Below, one piece after another: positions 13,703-21,023 of a stretch of 26,232 nucleotides of DNA. The notes beneath the pieces are model-generated. The model had not been told where the DNA came from. It worked only from the letters and a program-made list of their open reading frames with translations, and did not search any database. Position 1 is the first letter of the stretch, and every line of letters starts with the position of its first letter. The position numbers and the translations under genes are program-made. The stretch comes from JAURVT01 sp049059935 (GTDB lineage: Bacteria > Actinomycetota > Actinomycetes > Propionibacteriales > Nocardioidaceae). The stretch is from positions 1 through 26,232 of the forward strand of contig NZ_JBMGQR010000060.1 in NCBI RefSeq assembly GCF_049059935.1. Direction: 5' to 3'.

Positions 13703-14110
13703 TCACCGCTGCTGGATGCGGACCATGGTGCCGGACGGGTCGCGCACGGCGCAGTCGCGCGCACCCCAGAACTGGTCGGTCGGCTCCTGCACGACGTCGA
13801 CGCCGGCGGCCTGCAGGGCCTCGAAGGTGGCGTCGAGGTCGTCGGTGGCCAGCATGATGCTGGCGAAGGTGCCCTTGGCCATCATCTCGCGGACGGTGCG
13901 GCGCTCGTCCTCGGTGGTGCCGGGGTCCGAGCCCGGCGGGTACAGCACGATCGAGGTCCCCGGCTGCCCGGGCGGCCCGACGGTCAGCCAGCGCAGACCG
14001 CCGTTCTCGACGTCGTTGCGCAGCTCGAACCCGAGCGTCTCCCGGTAGAACGCCAGCGCCGCGTCGGCGTCGTCGTGGGGCAGGAAGGTGGTGTGGATGG
14101 TGATGTCCAT
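13703..14110 (-). CDS. VOC-family (glyoxalase/bleomycin-resistance) protein
   Basis: The 135-aa protein has the VOC layout: HTTFLPHDDADAALAFYRETLGFELRNDV at the start, a TSIVLYPPG strand, a SIMLATDDLDATFEALQAAG helix-strand, and FWGARDCAVRDPSGTMVRIQQR at the end. These proteins often sequester or modify small molecules, and the gene is directly upstream of the UvrA-like ATPase, so the pair may act on the same compound class. The true start is ATG 14110, 7 nt after TAGCGT; in-frame codons upstream belong to the overlapping end of the AraC gene. Confidence 0.82.
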   Translation of the reverse strand: MDITIHTTFLPHDDADAALAFYRETLGFELRNDVENGGLRWLTVGPPGQPGTSIVLYPPGSDPGTTEDERRTVREMMAKGTFASIMLATDDLDATFEALQAAGVDVVQEPTDQFWGARDCAVRDPSGTMVRIQQR

Positions 14111-14123
14111 GGCCGTCACGCTA
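14111..14123 (-). promoter_or_regulatory. Internal leaderless promoter for VOC-uvrA
   Basis: TAGCGT (14123-14118) with 7 nt to the ATG at 14110 overlaps the last codons of the AraC gene. The VOC-UvrA pair can therefore probably be transcribed separately as well as in the longer operon. Confidence 0.5.
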
Positions 14124-14565
14124 GGTGCGGCGCGGTGGCCCGCGCTTCTCGATTCCTGACCGGTCTGGTGACCTTCCGGGACTCGCACGGCGGCATGCCG
14201 TCCGCGTCCTCGGACGCCGCGCGACGGTACGTGCTGGGCGGCACGCCCACGAGCTCGGTGAAGCGGGTGCTGAACGTGCCGAGGGAGGAGAACCCGACGG
14301 TGAAGCAGACGTCGGTGACGCTGACGTCGCCGCGGCGCAGGAGCGCCATCGCCCGCTCGATGCGACGCGTCATCAGGTAGGAGTACGGCGACTCGCCGTA
14401 CTCCCGGCGGAACTCACGGCTCAGGTGACCGGCCGACAGGTGGACGCCGCGCGCGAGCGCCTCGACGTCCAGCGGCTGCGCGTGGTCGCGGTCGATCCGG
14501 TCGCGGACGCGACGCAGGCACGCCAGGTGGCGCAGGCGCTGGGCGTCCTCGTCGACCGCCGTCAC
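14116..14565 (-). CDS. AraC-family transcriptional regulator (stand-alone DNA-binding domain)
   Basis: The 149-aa protein is essentially an AraC/XylS DNA-binding domain. It has a first helix-turn-helix (LDVEALARGVHLSAGHLSREFRREYGESPYSYL), a linker RIERAMALLRRGD, and a second helix-turn-helix (VSVTDVCFTVGFSSLGTFSTRFTELVGVPPSTYRR). There is no separate sensing domain, so the signal may come from elsewhere or the protein may be a constitutive activator. GTG 14565 overlaps the TGA of the upstream gene (GTGA), which shows translational coupling. It is likely to control this operon, since the internal promoter of VOC-UvrA lies at its own 3' end. Confidence 0.85.
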   Translation of the reverse strand: MTAVDEDAQRLRHLACLRRVRDRIDRDHAQPLDVEALARGVHLSAGHLSREFRREYGESPYSYLMTRRIERAMALLRRGDVSVTDVCFTVGFSSLGTFSTRFTELVGVPPSTYRRAASEDADGMPPCESRKVTRPVRNREARATAPHLA

Positions 14566-15206
14566 GCCCGGTCCTGCCAGGTGCACAGGCACACCCGGTT
14601 GTCCTCGGCGTCGGCGAGCACCCAGAACGACGGCGCCTCCTCGTCGCTGACCAGCACCCCTCCGGCGGCGAGGGCCGCGGCGATCCGCTCCTCGACCACC
14701 TCGGGCGGCACCCACAGGTCGAGGTGGAACCGCTGACGGGGCTCCTGCGAGCCCGACGCCTGGAACCACACGTTGGGCAGCACGTCGTCGTGCAGGTCGA
14801 CGTCGTCGTCGGACCGTCGCTCGGACATGTCGAGCACGGCCGACCAGAACGCGACGACCCCCTCGGCGTCGGGGGTGTCGAGCGCGAGCTCGAGCTGCTT
14901 GGTCGCGCGCGGGTCGGCCCGCACTCCCTCGGCGGCCGCGAGCTCGCTGATCCGGCGGGCGAGCCGCAGGTCGCGCTCGGTCACGCCGCCGACGTCGTGG
15001 CTGGAGGTCCTGACGTCGAGGTACGGGTACCGCAGGTCGAGGTCGGGGTGGTGGTCGGCGGCTTCCGCGGCAGCGCCGATCTGCTCGACGAGCCGCAGCC
15101 CGGTGGCGAAGTCGCCCGTCAGCAGGCGGGTCTGCAGGCCCCGCAGGAGGTACGACCAGTCGGTCAGGCCCGCGTCGGCGACCTGCTGTCCGGAGAGGGT
15201 GCTCAT
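14562..15206 (-). CDS. Pterin-4a-carbinolamine dehydratase-VOC fusion
   Basis: The 214-aa protein fuses two domains. Residues 1-95 match pterin-4a-carbinolamine dehydratase (PCD/DCoH), with the catalytic DHHPDLDLRYPYLDV (His52-His53-Pro54) and GGVTERDL (Asp79). Residues 105-214 have a VOC fold, with FWSAVLD, HLDLWVPPE and APSFWVLADAEDNRVCLCTW. PCD recycles the 4a-hydroxy-tetrahydropterin formed by aromatic amino acid hydroxylases; none is nearby, so a pterin-linked detoxification or a repurposed ligand-binding role is possible. The start is ATG 15206, 6 nt after CATGAT. It is the first gene of the four-gene operon and overlaps the AraC gene by 4 nt. Confidence 0.8.
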   Translation of the reverse strand: MSTLSGQQVADAGLTDWSYLLRGLQTRLLTGDFATGLRLVEQIGAAAEAADHHPDLDLRYPYLDVRTSSHDVGGVTERDLRLARRISELAAAEGVRADPRATKQLELALDTPDAEGVVAFWSAVLDMSERRSDDDVDLHDDVLPNVWFQASGSQEPRQRFHLDLWVPPEVVEERIAAALAAGGVLVSDEEAPSFWVLADAEDNRVCLCTWQDRA

Positions 15207-15282
15207 CGCCACATCATGGTCGGGACGCACGCCCGCGCCAAGCCCTCTGGCGGCCGTCGCGGCGGCGTCCTAGGTTCGGCCC
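15207..15282. promoter_or_regulatory. Divergent leaderless promoters
   Basis: CATGAT on the minus strand (15218-15213) is 6 nt from ATG 15206. TAGGTT on the plus strand (15271-15276) is 6 nt from ATG 15283. Regulation by the AraC protein of this region is plausible, but no palindrome is obvious. Confidence 0.5.
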
Positions 15283-16125
15283 ATGGCCACGGAGTCCGAC
15301 CTCACCCTCGACGGCGACCGCACGCTGCACGTCTACGACTCCGCGCCGGGCGACGCCGCGCGCCACGTCGTCGTGTGGCACCACGGCACGCCCAACGTCG
15401 GCGCCCCTCCCGAGCCCCTCGTGCCGCTGTCGGACCGGCTCGGCGTGCGGTGGGTCTCCTACGACCGCCCCGGCTACGGGGGCTCCACGCCCCGTCCCGG
15501 ACGCAGCGTCGGCTCGGCCGCGCACGACACCGCCGCGGTCCTCGACTCCCTCGGCGTCGGGTCCTTCTCGCTGATGGCGCACTCCGGTGGCGGTCCCCAC
15601 GCGCTCGCGTGCGCCGCGCTGATGCCCGACCGCGTCCGCGCGGTGGTGCCGATGTCGGGGCTCGCGCCCTACCGGGCCGACGGGCTCGACTGGTTCGAGG
15701 GCATGGCGCCCGCGGGCGTCGCCTCGCTGACGGCGGCGGCCGAGGGCCGCGAGGCCAAGGAGCGCCACGAGGCCGCGGACGTCGACCTCGACATGGGGTT
15801 CACCGACGCCGACGAGGCCGCGCTCGGCGGCGACTGGTCCTGGGTCCTCGACGTCGTGCGCCCGGCCCTCGCCGGCGGCCCCGCTCCCCTGGTAGACGAC
15901 GACCTCGCCTACGTGGCGCCGTGGGGCTTCGACGTCCGCGACGTCGTGGCGCCGACGCTCGTCGTCCACGGCGGACGCGACCGCGTGGTCCCGCCGGCCC
16001 ACGGCCGGTGGCTGGCCGGGCAGCTGCCCGCCGCGGAGCTCTGGCTCTCCCCCGACGACGGACACGTCTCGGTGCTGGGTCGGGCCTTCGCCGCGCTGGA
16101 GTGGCTCAGCGACCGTTCAGGCTGA
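15283..16125 (+). CDS. Alpha/beta hydrolase
   Basis: The 280-aa protein has the alpha/beta-hydrolase fold. The oxyanion HHGTP motif lies at residues 33-37, SYDRPGYGGS follows strand 4, and the nucleophile elbow AHSGGG has Ser101. The acid is in VVHGGRDRVVP and the general base His in DDGHVSVLG near the C-terminus. The catalytic triad is complete. The large gap between strand 5 and the acid forms a lid with many Ala/Asp residues. The substrate could be an ester, epoxide or lactone, and context does not decide. The ATG follows TAGGTT by 6 nt. Its 3' end overlaps the convergent lipoprotein gene by 20 bp. Confidence 0.85.
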   Translation: MATESDLTLDGDRTLHVYDSAPGDAARHVVVWHHGTPNVGAPPEPLVPLSDRLGVRWVSYDRPGYGGSTPRPGRSVGSAAHDTAAVLDSLGVGSFSLMAHSGGGPHALACAALMPDRVRAVVPMSGLAPYRADGLDWFEGMAPAGVASLTAAAEGREAKERHEAADVDLDMGFTDADEAALGGDWSWVLDVVRPALAGGPAPLVDDDLAYVAPWGFDVRDVVAPTLVVHGGRDRVVPPAHGRWLAGQLPAAELWLSPDDGHVSVLGRAFAALEWLSDRSG

Positions 16126-16972
16126 AGTGCTGGTAGTCCTTGAGCGACCGCCAGGCGCCACCCCACTCCCAGCCGACGGCCGCGAACGCGCGCACCACCG
16201 CGCCGTCGGCGGTGACCACGCCCGGGCGCGGTGTGCGGTCCAGGTAGGACGAGGCCAGCTCGGGCACGACCACCTCGCCCTTCTCGTAGGGGTTCTGGAA
16301 CGGGTTGACGTCGATCGCCGTGCCGTAGGCGTGCTGGGAGAACGTCGACCCGCCGGTGACGGCCCGGCACACGAAGGCGCCCGTGTTGTTGCCGTCGCCG
16401 GTCGGCGGTGCGTCCAGCTCGGCGCGGGTGGTGACGCGCATCTGCTCGATCGGGAAGTCCGCGCGCCAGAGCCGTGCGAACACCCGCACGACGTCGTCGG
16501 CCACCGTGGTCGCGACGAGCAGCTCACCGGTGCGGCGTGAGCCGTCGAACCCCCGGAACGTGACGCGCACCCACGACAGGTCGCCGCGGCCGACCGGGCA
16601 GGACGACGTCCACGTCGAGCGGTCCAGGACGGCGCGCGGAGCCGGGGTCACCACGCGCGACGCGAAGCCCGTGCCGGGCAGTCCCTCCACCGAGTCCGGC
16701 AGCGTGAACCGGCGCTGACGCAGCTCCGGCGGGGTGGGCCTGGCCGTGGCGACGCCGTCGGCGTCCACCGGGAGCACCCGGGTGCCCAGCCACGCGGGCG
16801 CGACCGTGCCCGGCTCCGGGGACGGCGAGGGCGTCGGTGTCGGTGTCGGTGTCGCGGCGGGGGTGGCTGACGGGGTGACGGTGGCCCGCTCGGGCTGCGG
16901 CGCGTCGGGCGTGCCGGCGCTGCAGGCGGCGAGCAGCACGGTCGCGGCGACCAGCGGGAGCAGGCGTCTCAC
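16106..16972 (-). CDS. M15-family (VanY-like) D-Ala-D-Ala carboxypeptidase lipoprotein
   Basis: The 288-aa precursor starts at GTG 16972 with a lipoprotein signal: RRLLPLVAATVLLAAC with Cys17 in the LAAC lipobox. A flexible Thr/Pro repeat (ATPTPTPTPSPSPEP) follows, then the catalytic domain. Zinc ligands of the M15 family are seen in SQHAYGTAIDVN (SxHxxGxAxD) and the final DYQHFSLNG (His before Phe). It should be anchored to the outer face of the membrane and trim D-Ala from peptidoglycan stem peptides. TACCGT lies 7 nt upstream of the GTG. It is divergent from the aldo/keto reductase, and the 20-bp tail overlap with the hydrolase is convergent. Confidence 0.85.
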   Translation of the reverse strand: MRRLLPLVAATVLLAACSAGTPDAPQPERATVTPSATPAATPTPTPTPSPSPEPGTVAPAWLGTRVLPVDADGVATARPTPPELRQRRFTLPDSVEGLPGTGFASRVVTPAPRAVLDRSTWTSSCPVGRGDLSWVRVTFRGFDGSRRTGELLVATTVADDVVRVFARLWRADFPIEQMRVTTRAELDAPPTGDGNNTGAFVCRAVTGGSTFSQHAYGTAIDVNPFQNPYEKGEVVVPELASSYLDRTPRPGVVTADGAVVRAFAAVGWEWGGAWRSLKDYQHFSLNGR

Positions 16973-17015
16973 TGCCCAGACGGTACCGCCGCATCCTGGC
17001 TCATAGACTCCTTCG
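16973..17015. promoter_or_regulatory. Divergent leaderless promoters
   Basis: TACCGT (16985-16980, minus) is 7 nt from GTG 16972. TAGACT (17004-17009, plus) is 6 nt from GTG 17016. The two -10 boxes are only about 18 bp apart, so the two polymerases would compete. Confidence 0.5.
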
Positions 17016-18074
17016 GTGGACCTCTCCGACCTGCGCACGCTCGGCCGCTCCGGCCTCCCCGTCAGCCCGCTGACCCTCGGCACGATGACGATGGGCAACC
17101 CCGACTGGGGGTCCTCGGACGAGGAGTCGGCCGCGATCTTCGACGCCTACGTCGACGCGGGCGGCAACGCCATCGACACCGCCGACGTCTACAGCGGCGG
17201 CCGCAGCGAGGAGCTCGTGGGCCGGTTCGTCGCCGAGCGCGGGCTGCGCGACCAGGTGGTGCTGGCCACCAAGGCCGGGTTCGGGTCCGGCGGCGGCCCG
17301 CTCACCGGCGGCGCGAGCCGCAAGAACCTGACCCGGGCCGTCGAGGGGTCCCTGCGCCGCCTCGGCACCGACCACATCGACCTGTACTGGCTGCACGTCT
17401 GGGACGGGGTGACCCCGGCCGAGGAGGTCGTGCAGACGCTCGGCGACCTCGTCGGCGCCGGCAAGATCGGCTACTACGGGTTCTCCGACACCCCCGCGTG
17501 GTTCGCCGCACGCGCCGCCACCCTCGCCGAGGCCGGCGGCGTCGCGGCCCCGGTCGCGCTGCAGCTGGAGTACTCGCTGGTCGAGCGCACCATCGAGCGC
17601 GAGCACGTCGTCGCCGCGCGCGAGCTCGGCATGGGCGTCGTCCCGTGGAGCCCGCTGGCCGGCGGCTTCCTGGCCGGCAAGTACAGCCGTGACGGCGCCG
17701 GCGCGAGCGGCCAGGGCCGCCTGGCCGGCTCGAACCCGTTCGGCGACTCCAAGTTCACCGACGCCAACTGGGCCGTCCTCGACGTCCTGCGCGAGGTGGC
17801 CGGCGAGGTCGACCGGCCGCTCTCCCAGGTGGCCCTGGCCTGGACGCGGCAACGGCCCGGGGTCAGCACCATCCTGCTCGGCACCCGCACCACCGACCAG
17901 CTCGCCGACAACCTCGCGTCGCTCGAGGTCGACCTCCCGCCCGACGCGATCGCCCGGCTCACCGAGGCCAGCGCGATCGACCTCGGGTTCCCCTACGCGA
18001 TCTACACGCCCGAGACGATGGCGGCCGCCGTCACCGGTGGCGTGCAGGTCCGCGGCTGGAGCGCGGGCGCATGA
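17016..18074 (+). CDS. Aldo/keto reductase
   Basis: The 352-aa protein is a typical NAD(P)H-dependent AKR (beta-alpha barrel). The catalytic tetrad is complete: Asp54 and Tyr59 in NAIDTADVYSGG, Lys86 in LATKAGF, and His127 in LYWLHVWD. The nucleotide-binding C-terminal region is seen as GVSTILLGTRTTDQLADNL. The form is close to the YajO/Gcy-type reductases acting on small carbonyls; the substrate is not determined. The GTG start is 6 nt after TAGACT. It overlaps the deaminase gene by 4 nt (ATGA), so the two are translationally coupled. Confidence 0.9.
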   Translation: MDLSDLRTLGRSGLPVSPLTLGTMTMGNPDWGSSDEESAAIFDAYVDAGGNAIDTADVYSGGRSEELVGRFVAERGLRDQVVLATKAGFGSGGGPLTGGASRKNLTRAVEGSLRRLGTDHIDLYWLHVWDGVTPAEEVVQTLGDLVGAGKIGYYGFSDTPAWFAARAATLAEAGGVAAPVALQLEYSLVERTIEREHVVAARELGMGVVPWSPLAGGFLAGKYSRDGAGASGQGRLAGSNPFGDSKFTDANWAVLDVLREVAGEVDRPLSQVALAWTRQRPGVSTILLGTRTTDQLADNLASLEVDLPPDAIARLTEASAIDLGFPYAIYTPETMAAAVTGGVQVRGWSAGA

Positions 18075-18544
18075 CGCACCTCCAGCGCACCGTCGAGCTC
18101 GCCGAGGCCAACGTCCACGAGGGCGGCAAGCCGTTCGCCTGCGTGGTCAAGGACGCGTCCTCGGGCGAGGTGCTCGTCGAGGCGACCAACCAGGTCGCGC
18201 AGACGGGCGACGTCACCGCCCACGCCGAGGTCGTCGCGATCCGTGCGCTCGCCGAGGGCGGCCGCACCGACCTGCACGGCTGCGACGTCTACGTCACCGC
18301 GTTCCCGTGCCCGATGTGCCTGGGCGCGCTCTACTACGCGGCGCCCGACTCGCTCACGTACGCCGCCACCCGCGAGCAGGAGGGCGAGCACTACGAGGAC
18401 GGCGGCCGGTACATGAGCCTCGCGACGTTCTACGACGAGTACGCCAAGCCCGAGGCCGAGATGTCGCTGCCCGTCCGCCAGGGCGACGCCGACGACCCCA
18501 CGAGCCCGTTCCGCGCCTGGCGCGAGGCCCACCCGGACGCGTGA
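18071..18544 (+). CDS. Nucleoside/guanine deaminase-like CMP/dCMP deaminase-family protein
   Basis: The 157-aa protein has the zinc-deaminase signature: the first ligand and catalytic Glu in HAEVVAI (His51-Ala-Glu53) and the second pair in FPCPMC (Cys80, Cys83). This fits the CMP/dCMP deaminase superfamily, near guanine deaminases and nucleoside deaminases of about 155 aa. The likely reaction is hydrolytic removal of an amino group from a purine or pyrimidine base. ATG 18071 overlaps the stop of the AKR gene, so it is translated with it; the functional link between the two is not obvious. Confidence 0.85.
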   Translation: MTHLQRTVELAEANVHEGGKPFACVVKDASSGEVLVEATNQVAQTGDVTAHAEVVAIRALAEGGRTDLHGCDVYVTAFPCPMCLGALYYAAPDSLTYAATREQEGEHYEDGGRYMSLATFYDEYAKPEAEMSLPVRQGDADDPTSPFRAWREAHPDA

Positions 18545-18580
18545 CGGGAATGTAAACCGCCGCGGTGGCCTTGTGCCTGC

Positions 18581-19570
18581 GTGACCCTCGCCTCAGCACG
18601 CCCCGACGCCTCCGCGCGTCGACGCGTGCCGTCGTGGCTGACGGTCCCCGCGATGTTCGGGGCCGGTGCCCTCGCCGCGGTGCAGGCCGGGGTCAACTCC
18701 GACCTCGCCGGCGCACTCGGGTCCGGGCCGCGTGCCGGGGCCACCGCGTCGGTCGTCAGCTTCGGCTCCGGGCTGGTCATCCTCAGCGTGGTCCTGCTCC
18801 TCGCCCCGCGGTCGCGTCACCGCGTCGAGGCGGTCGGTCGGCGCGTCCGGCGCGCCACCGTCCCGCTGCCCATCCTGGCCGGCGGCCTGCTGGGCGCGCT
18901 GCTCGTCGCCGCCCAGACCCTCAGCGTCGGGGTGCTCGGCGTCTCGACGTTCGTGGTCGCCTTCGTGGCCGGCCAGTCGTTGAGCGGCCTGGCGGTCGAC
19001 CACGTCGGGCTGGGTCCGGCCGGCCGCCAGCGCGTCAGCCCGACCCGTGTCGTCGCGGCCGCCCTCAGCCTGGTGGCCGTGGTGCTCGCGTCAGTCGAGA
19101 AGGTCGCGGGGTCGCAGGCACTCACCGGTGGCGACGTCGCGCTGCTCGTCCTGCCGTTCGCCGCCGGCGTCGGCTTCGCGCTGCAGCAGGCCGCGAACGG
19201 CCGGCTCAGCGCCGAGACCGACCCGTGGGCCGCCGCGTGGAACAACTTCCTGGTCGGCACCGTGGCGCTGGCCGTGCTCGCCCTCGTGACGCTCACGCGC
19301 CCGGGTGACCTGAGGCTGCCCCCGCCCGAGCCGCACCTCTACGTCGGCGGGGCGATCGGCGTCGTCGTCATCGGGCTCTCGGCGGCCCTGGTCAAGCGGC
19401 ACGGCGTGCTCACCCTGAGCCTGTGCGTGATCGCCGGGCAGGTGGTGATGGCGCAGGTGCTCGACGCGCTCGACCCTCGCACGCCCGTCACCGCCCTCGC
19501 GGCGACCGGTGCCGGTCTCACCCTGGTGGGCGTGGCGATCGCGCTCGTCGGCGCCCGCCGTCGCGGCTGA
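18581..19570 (+). CDS. DMT-superfamily transporter (DUF606-like)
   Basis: The 329-aa protein has about ten hydrophobic helices in two repeated halves, such as MFGAGALAAVQAGVNSDLAGALGSG early and NNFLVGTVALAVLALVT in the second half. The AGVNSDLAGALGSGPRAGATASVVSF motif and its counterpart QAANGRLSAET suggest the DUF606/YdcZ type of drug/metabolite transporter. It is an inner-membrane protein, probably for a small metabolite. The GTG at 18581 is 36 bp after the deaminase stop; no clear ribosome-binding site or -10 box decides it, so the start could be off. Confidence 0.75.
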   Translation: MTLASARPDASARRRVPSWLTVPAMFGAGALAAVQAGVNSDLAGALGSGPRAGATASVVSFGSGLVILSVVLLLAPRSRHRVEAVGRRVRRATVPLPILAGGLLGALLVAAQTLSVGVLGVSTFVVAFVAGQSLSGLAVDHVGLGPAGRQRVSPTRVVAAALSLVAVVLASVEKVAGSQALTGGDVALLVLPFAAGVGFALQQAANGRLSAETDPWAAAWNNFLVGTVALAVLALVTLTRPGDLRLPPPEPHLYVGGAIGVVVIGLSAALVKRHGVLTLSLCVIAGQVVMAQVLDALDPRTPVTALAATGAGLTLVGVAIALVGARRRG

Positions 19571-19588
19571 GGTCGCGCACGGCCGGGG

Positions 19589-19606
19589 ATGAGCACGCGG
19601 GCTCAT
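19589..19606. repeat. Small inverted repeat between transporter and membrane gene
   Basis: ATGAGC (19589-19594) and GCTCAT (19601-19606) flank 6 nt. The repeat lies just after the transporter stop and before the next start, so it may be a weak terminator or an operator. Confidence 0.35.
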
Positions 19607-19640
19607 GCCGCGGGCCCCTCCCCCGCGCGAGCCTGGGCCC

Positions 19641-20090
19641 ATGCACCTCTCGAACGCCGTCCTCGCCCGCGCGGCCGGGCACACCGTCGTCCGCGTCCTC
19701 GCCCTGCTCGGCGTCGAGCGGCTGCTCATGGGCACGCACCTCGACGGCGTGCTGCGCACGGTCGGGCTCTACTCCGACGACCCCGTCGGCGCCGGCCTGA
19801 CCGCGTTCCTGATGGTCGTGGTGGTGGCCGGCGTCCTCGGCGTCGCCGACGGGCTGCTGCGCCGGCGGACCACGTCGACCGGCCTGCAGCTCGCGGTGTG
19901 GGCCGTCGTGGCGGCCCTCTACGGCGCCGCCTCGGCGTCGCTGGGCGACTGGACGGGCGTCGGCGAGTGGGTCTTCGGCGCCGTGCTGATGGGCGGCCTG
20001 GCGGCGGCCGGCGGGCTCACCGGGGTCGCGGTGGGCACCGCGCTCCGCCTGGCCGTCACCCCGGCCGCCACCCCTGGACGGCCTACCTAA
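19641..20090 (+). CDS. Small four-helix membrane protein
   Basis: The 149-aa protein from ATG 19641 has about four hydrophobic segments, including FLMVVVVAGVLGVADGLL, LAVWAVVAALYGAASASLG and VLMGGLAAAGGLTGVAVGTAL. It carries no enzymatic motif. The size and topology resemble small actinobacterial membrane proteins of the B-4DMT type, but I cannot confirm the family. Its stop codon TAA (20088-20090) lies inside the first TetR operator. No ribosome-binding site or -10 box is visible before the ATG; an in-frame upstream ATG at 19605 lies in the inverted repeat and is less likely. Confidence 0.6.
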   Translation: MHLSNAVLARAAGHTVVRVLALLGVERLLMGTHLDGVLRTVGLYSDDPVGAGLTAFLMVVVVAGVLGVADGLLRRRTTSTGLQLAVWAVVAALYGAASASLGDWTGVGEWVFGAVLMGGLAAAGGLTGVAVGTALRLAVTPAATPGRPT

Positions 20091-20103
20091 CGATCGTTAG
20101 AAT
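20075..20103 (+). promoter_or_regulatory. Promoter with TetR operator O1
   Basis: A -35 TGGACG (20075-20080), a 17-bp spacer and a -10 TAGAAT (20098-20103) make a good promoter for the MpaB-like gene. The spacer holds a perfect 14-bp palindrome CTAACGATCGTTAG (20087-20100). A bound repressor would occlude both hexamers. Confidence 0.75.
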
Positions 20104-20131
20104 CGCGCCACACCGACTCGGAGGCTGCCCC

Positions 20132-21022
20132 ATGGACCGCTACGCGCTGCGCGACCGCACCGACGCCCTCGACCCCGAGACGCAGTACGAGGAGATCGTC
20201 CGGATCCTGTACTGGCAGGAGTTCCCCTGGGACGTCAACCAGGCGCTCGGCCTGGCGCTCTTCCGCACCTACGCGGTGCCCACGATCGGGCGGCTCCTGG
20301 CCGACACCGGCGAGTTCACCGGCCAGGTCCAGAAGCGGTACGACGACACCGGCCTGATCCTCGACGCCGTCCTCGAGCACGGTCTCGGCGACCCGCGGGG
20401 ACGTGCCGGCGTGCGTCGCATGAACCAGATGCACGGCTCCTACGACATCAGCAACGACGACATGCTCTACGTGCTGTGCACCTTCGTGGTGTGCCCGATC
20501 CGCTGGCTCGAGGAGCACGGCTGGCGCCCGCTCACCGCCAACGAGAAGCGCGCGAGCGTGAACTACTACCGGGAGCTCGGTCGCCACATGGGCATCAAGC
20601 AGATCCCCGAGACGCTGTGGGAGTTCGTCCTGCACCTGCAGGCCTACGAGCGCGAGCACTTCGCGTACGACGAGGGCGGCCGCGCCGTCGCCGACTCGAC
20701 GCTGTCCCTGATGACGACCTTCCCCCCGAACCACCTGCTGCCCAGGCGCGCCGTCCTGTGGTTCTCGCGCACGCTGATGGACGAGCCGCTGCTCGACGCG
20801 TTCGGCTACCGGCGCCCGTCACGCGCCGCCCGCGCGGTGACGCGCACGGCGATGGGCGTCCGCGCGGCTGTCGAGCGCCGGATGCGTCCGCGCACCGAGC
20901 CCGTGCGCGTCCGCGACCTGCCCCAGGTGCGCAGCTACCCGGACGGCTACGACGTCGACCGGCTCGGCACCTTCCCCCGCACCTGCCCCGTCACCGGCGC
21001 CGAGGCACCCGTCCACGCCTGA
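20132..21022 (+). CDS. Oxygenase MpaB/DUF2236 family protein
   Basis: The 296-aa protein fits the MpaB/rubber-oxygenase (DUF2236) family, whose members bind heme b and cleave or oxidise hydrophobic chains. Visible features are QEFPWDVNQALGLALFRTY, a KRYDDTGLILDAVLEHG segment, RRMNQMHGSYDISNDDMLYVLCTFVV with the conserved RMNxxHxxY and the following YxL region, and a WRPLTANEKRASVNYYRELG stretch; family members use a His in such a motif as heme ligand. GGAGG lies 7 nt before the ATG, so unlike most neighbours it has a leader, which carries the operator-controlled promoter. It is convergent with tetR with a 1-nt gap. Confidence 0.78.
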   Translation: MDRYALRDRTDALDPETQYEEIVRILYWQEFPWDVNQALGLALFRTYAVPTIGRLLADTGEFTGQVQKRYDDTGLILDAVLEHGLGDPRGRAGVRRMNQMHGSYDISNDDMLYVLCTFVVCPIRWLEEHGWRPLTANEKRASVNYYRELGRHMGIKQIPETLWEFVLHLQAYEREHFAYDEGGRAVADSTLSLMTTFPPNHLLPRRAVLWFSRTLMDEPLLDAFGYRRPSRAARAVTRTAMGVRAAVERRMRPRTEPVRVRDLPQVRSYPDGYDVDRLGTFPRTCPVTGAEAPVHA

Positions 21023-21023
21023 G

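Noticed and set aside
10247..14380. A 1377-aa plus-strand open frame over the UvrA-like gene
   Set aside because: It is the antisense shadow of UvrA, VOC and AraC genes, with Arg/Val/His-rich low-complexity protein and no domain. The minus-strand genes have clear motifs.
16800..16870. Thr/Pro codon repeat (short tandem repeat)
   Set aside because: It encodes the flexible linker of the M15 lipoprotein and is not an independent repeat element.
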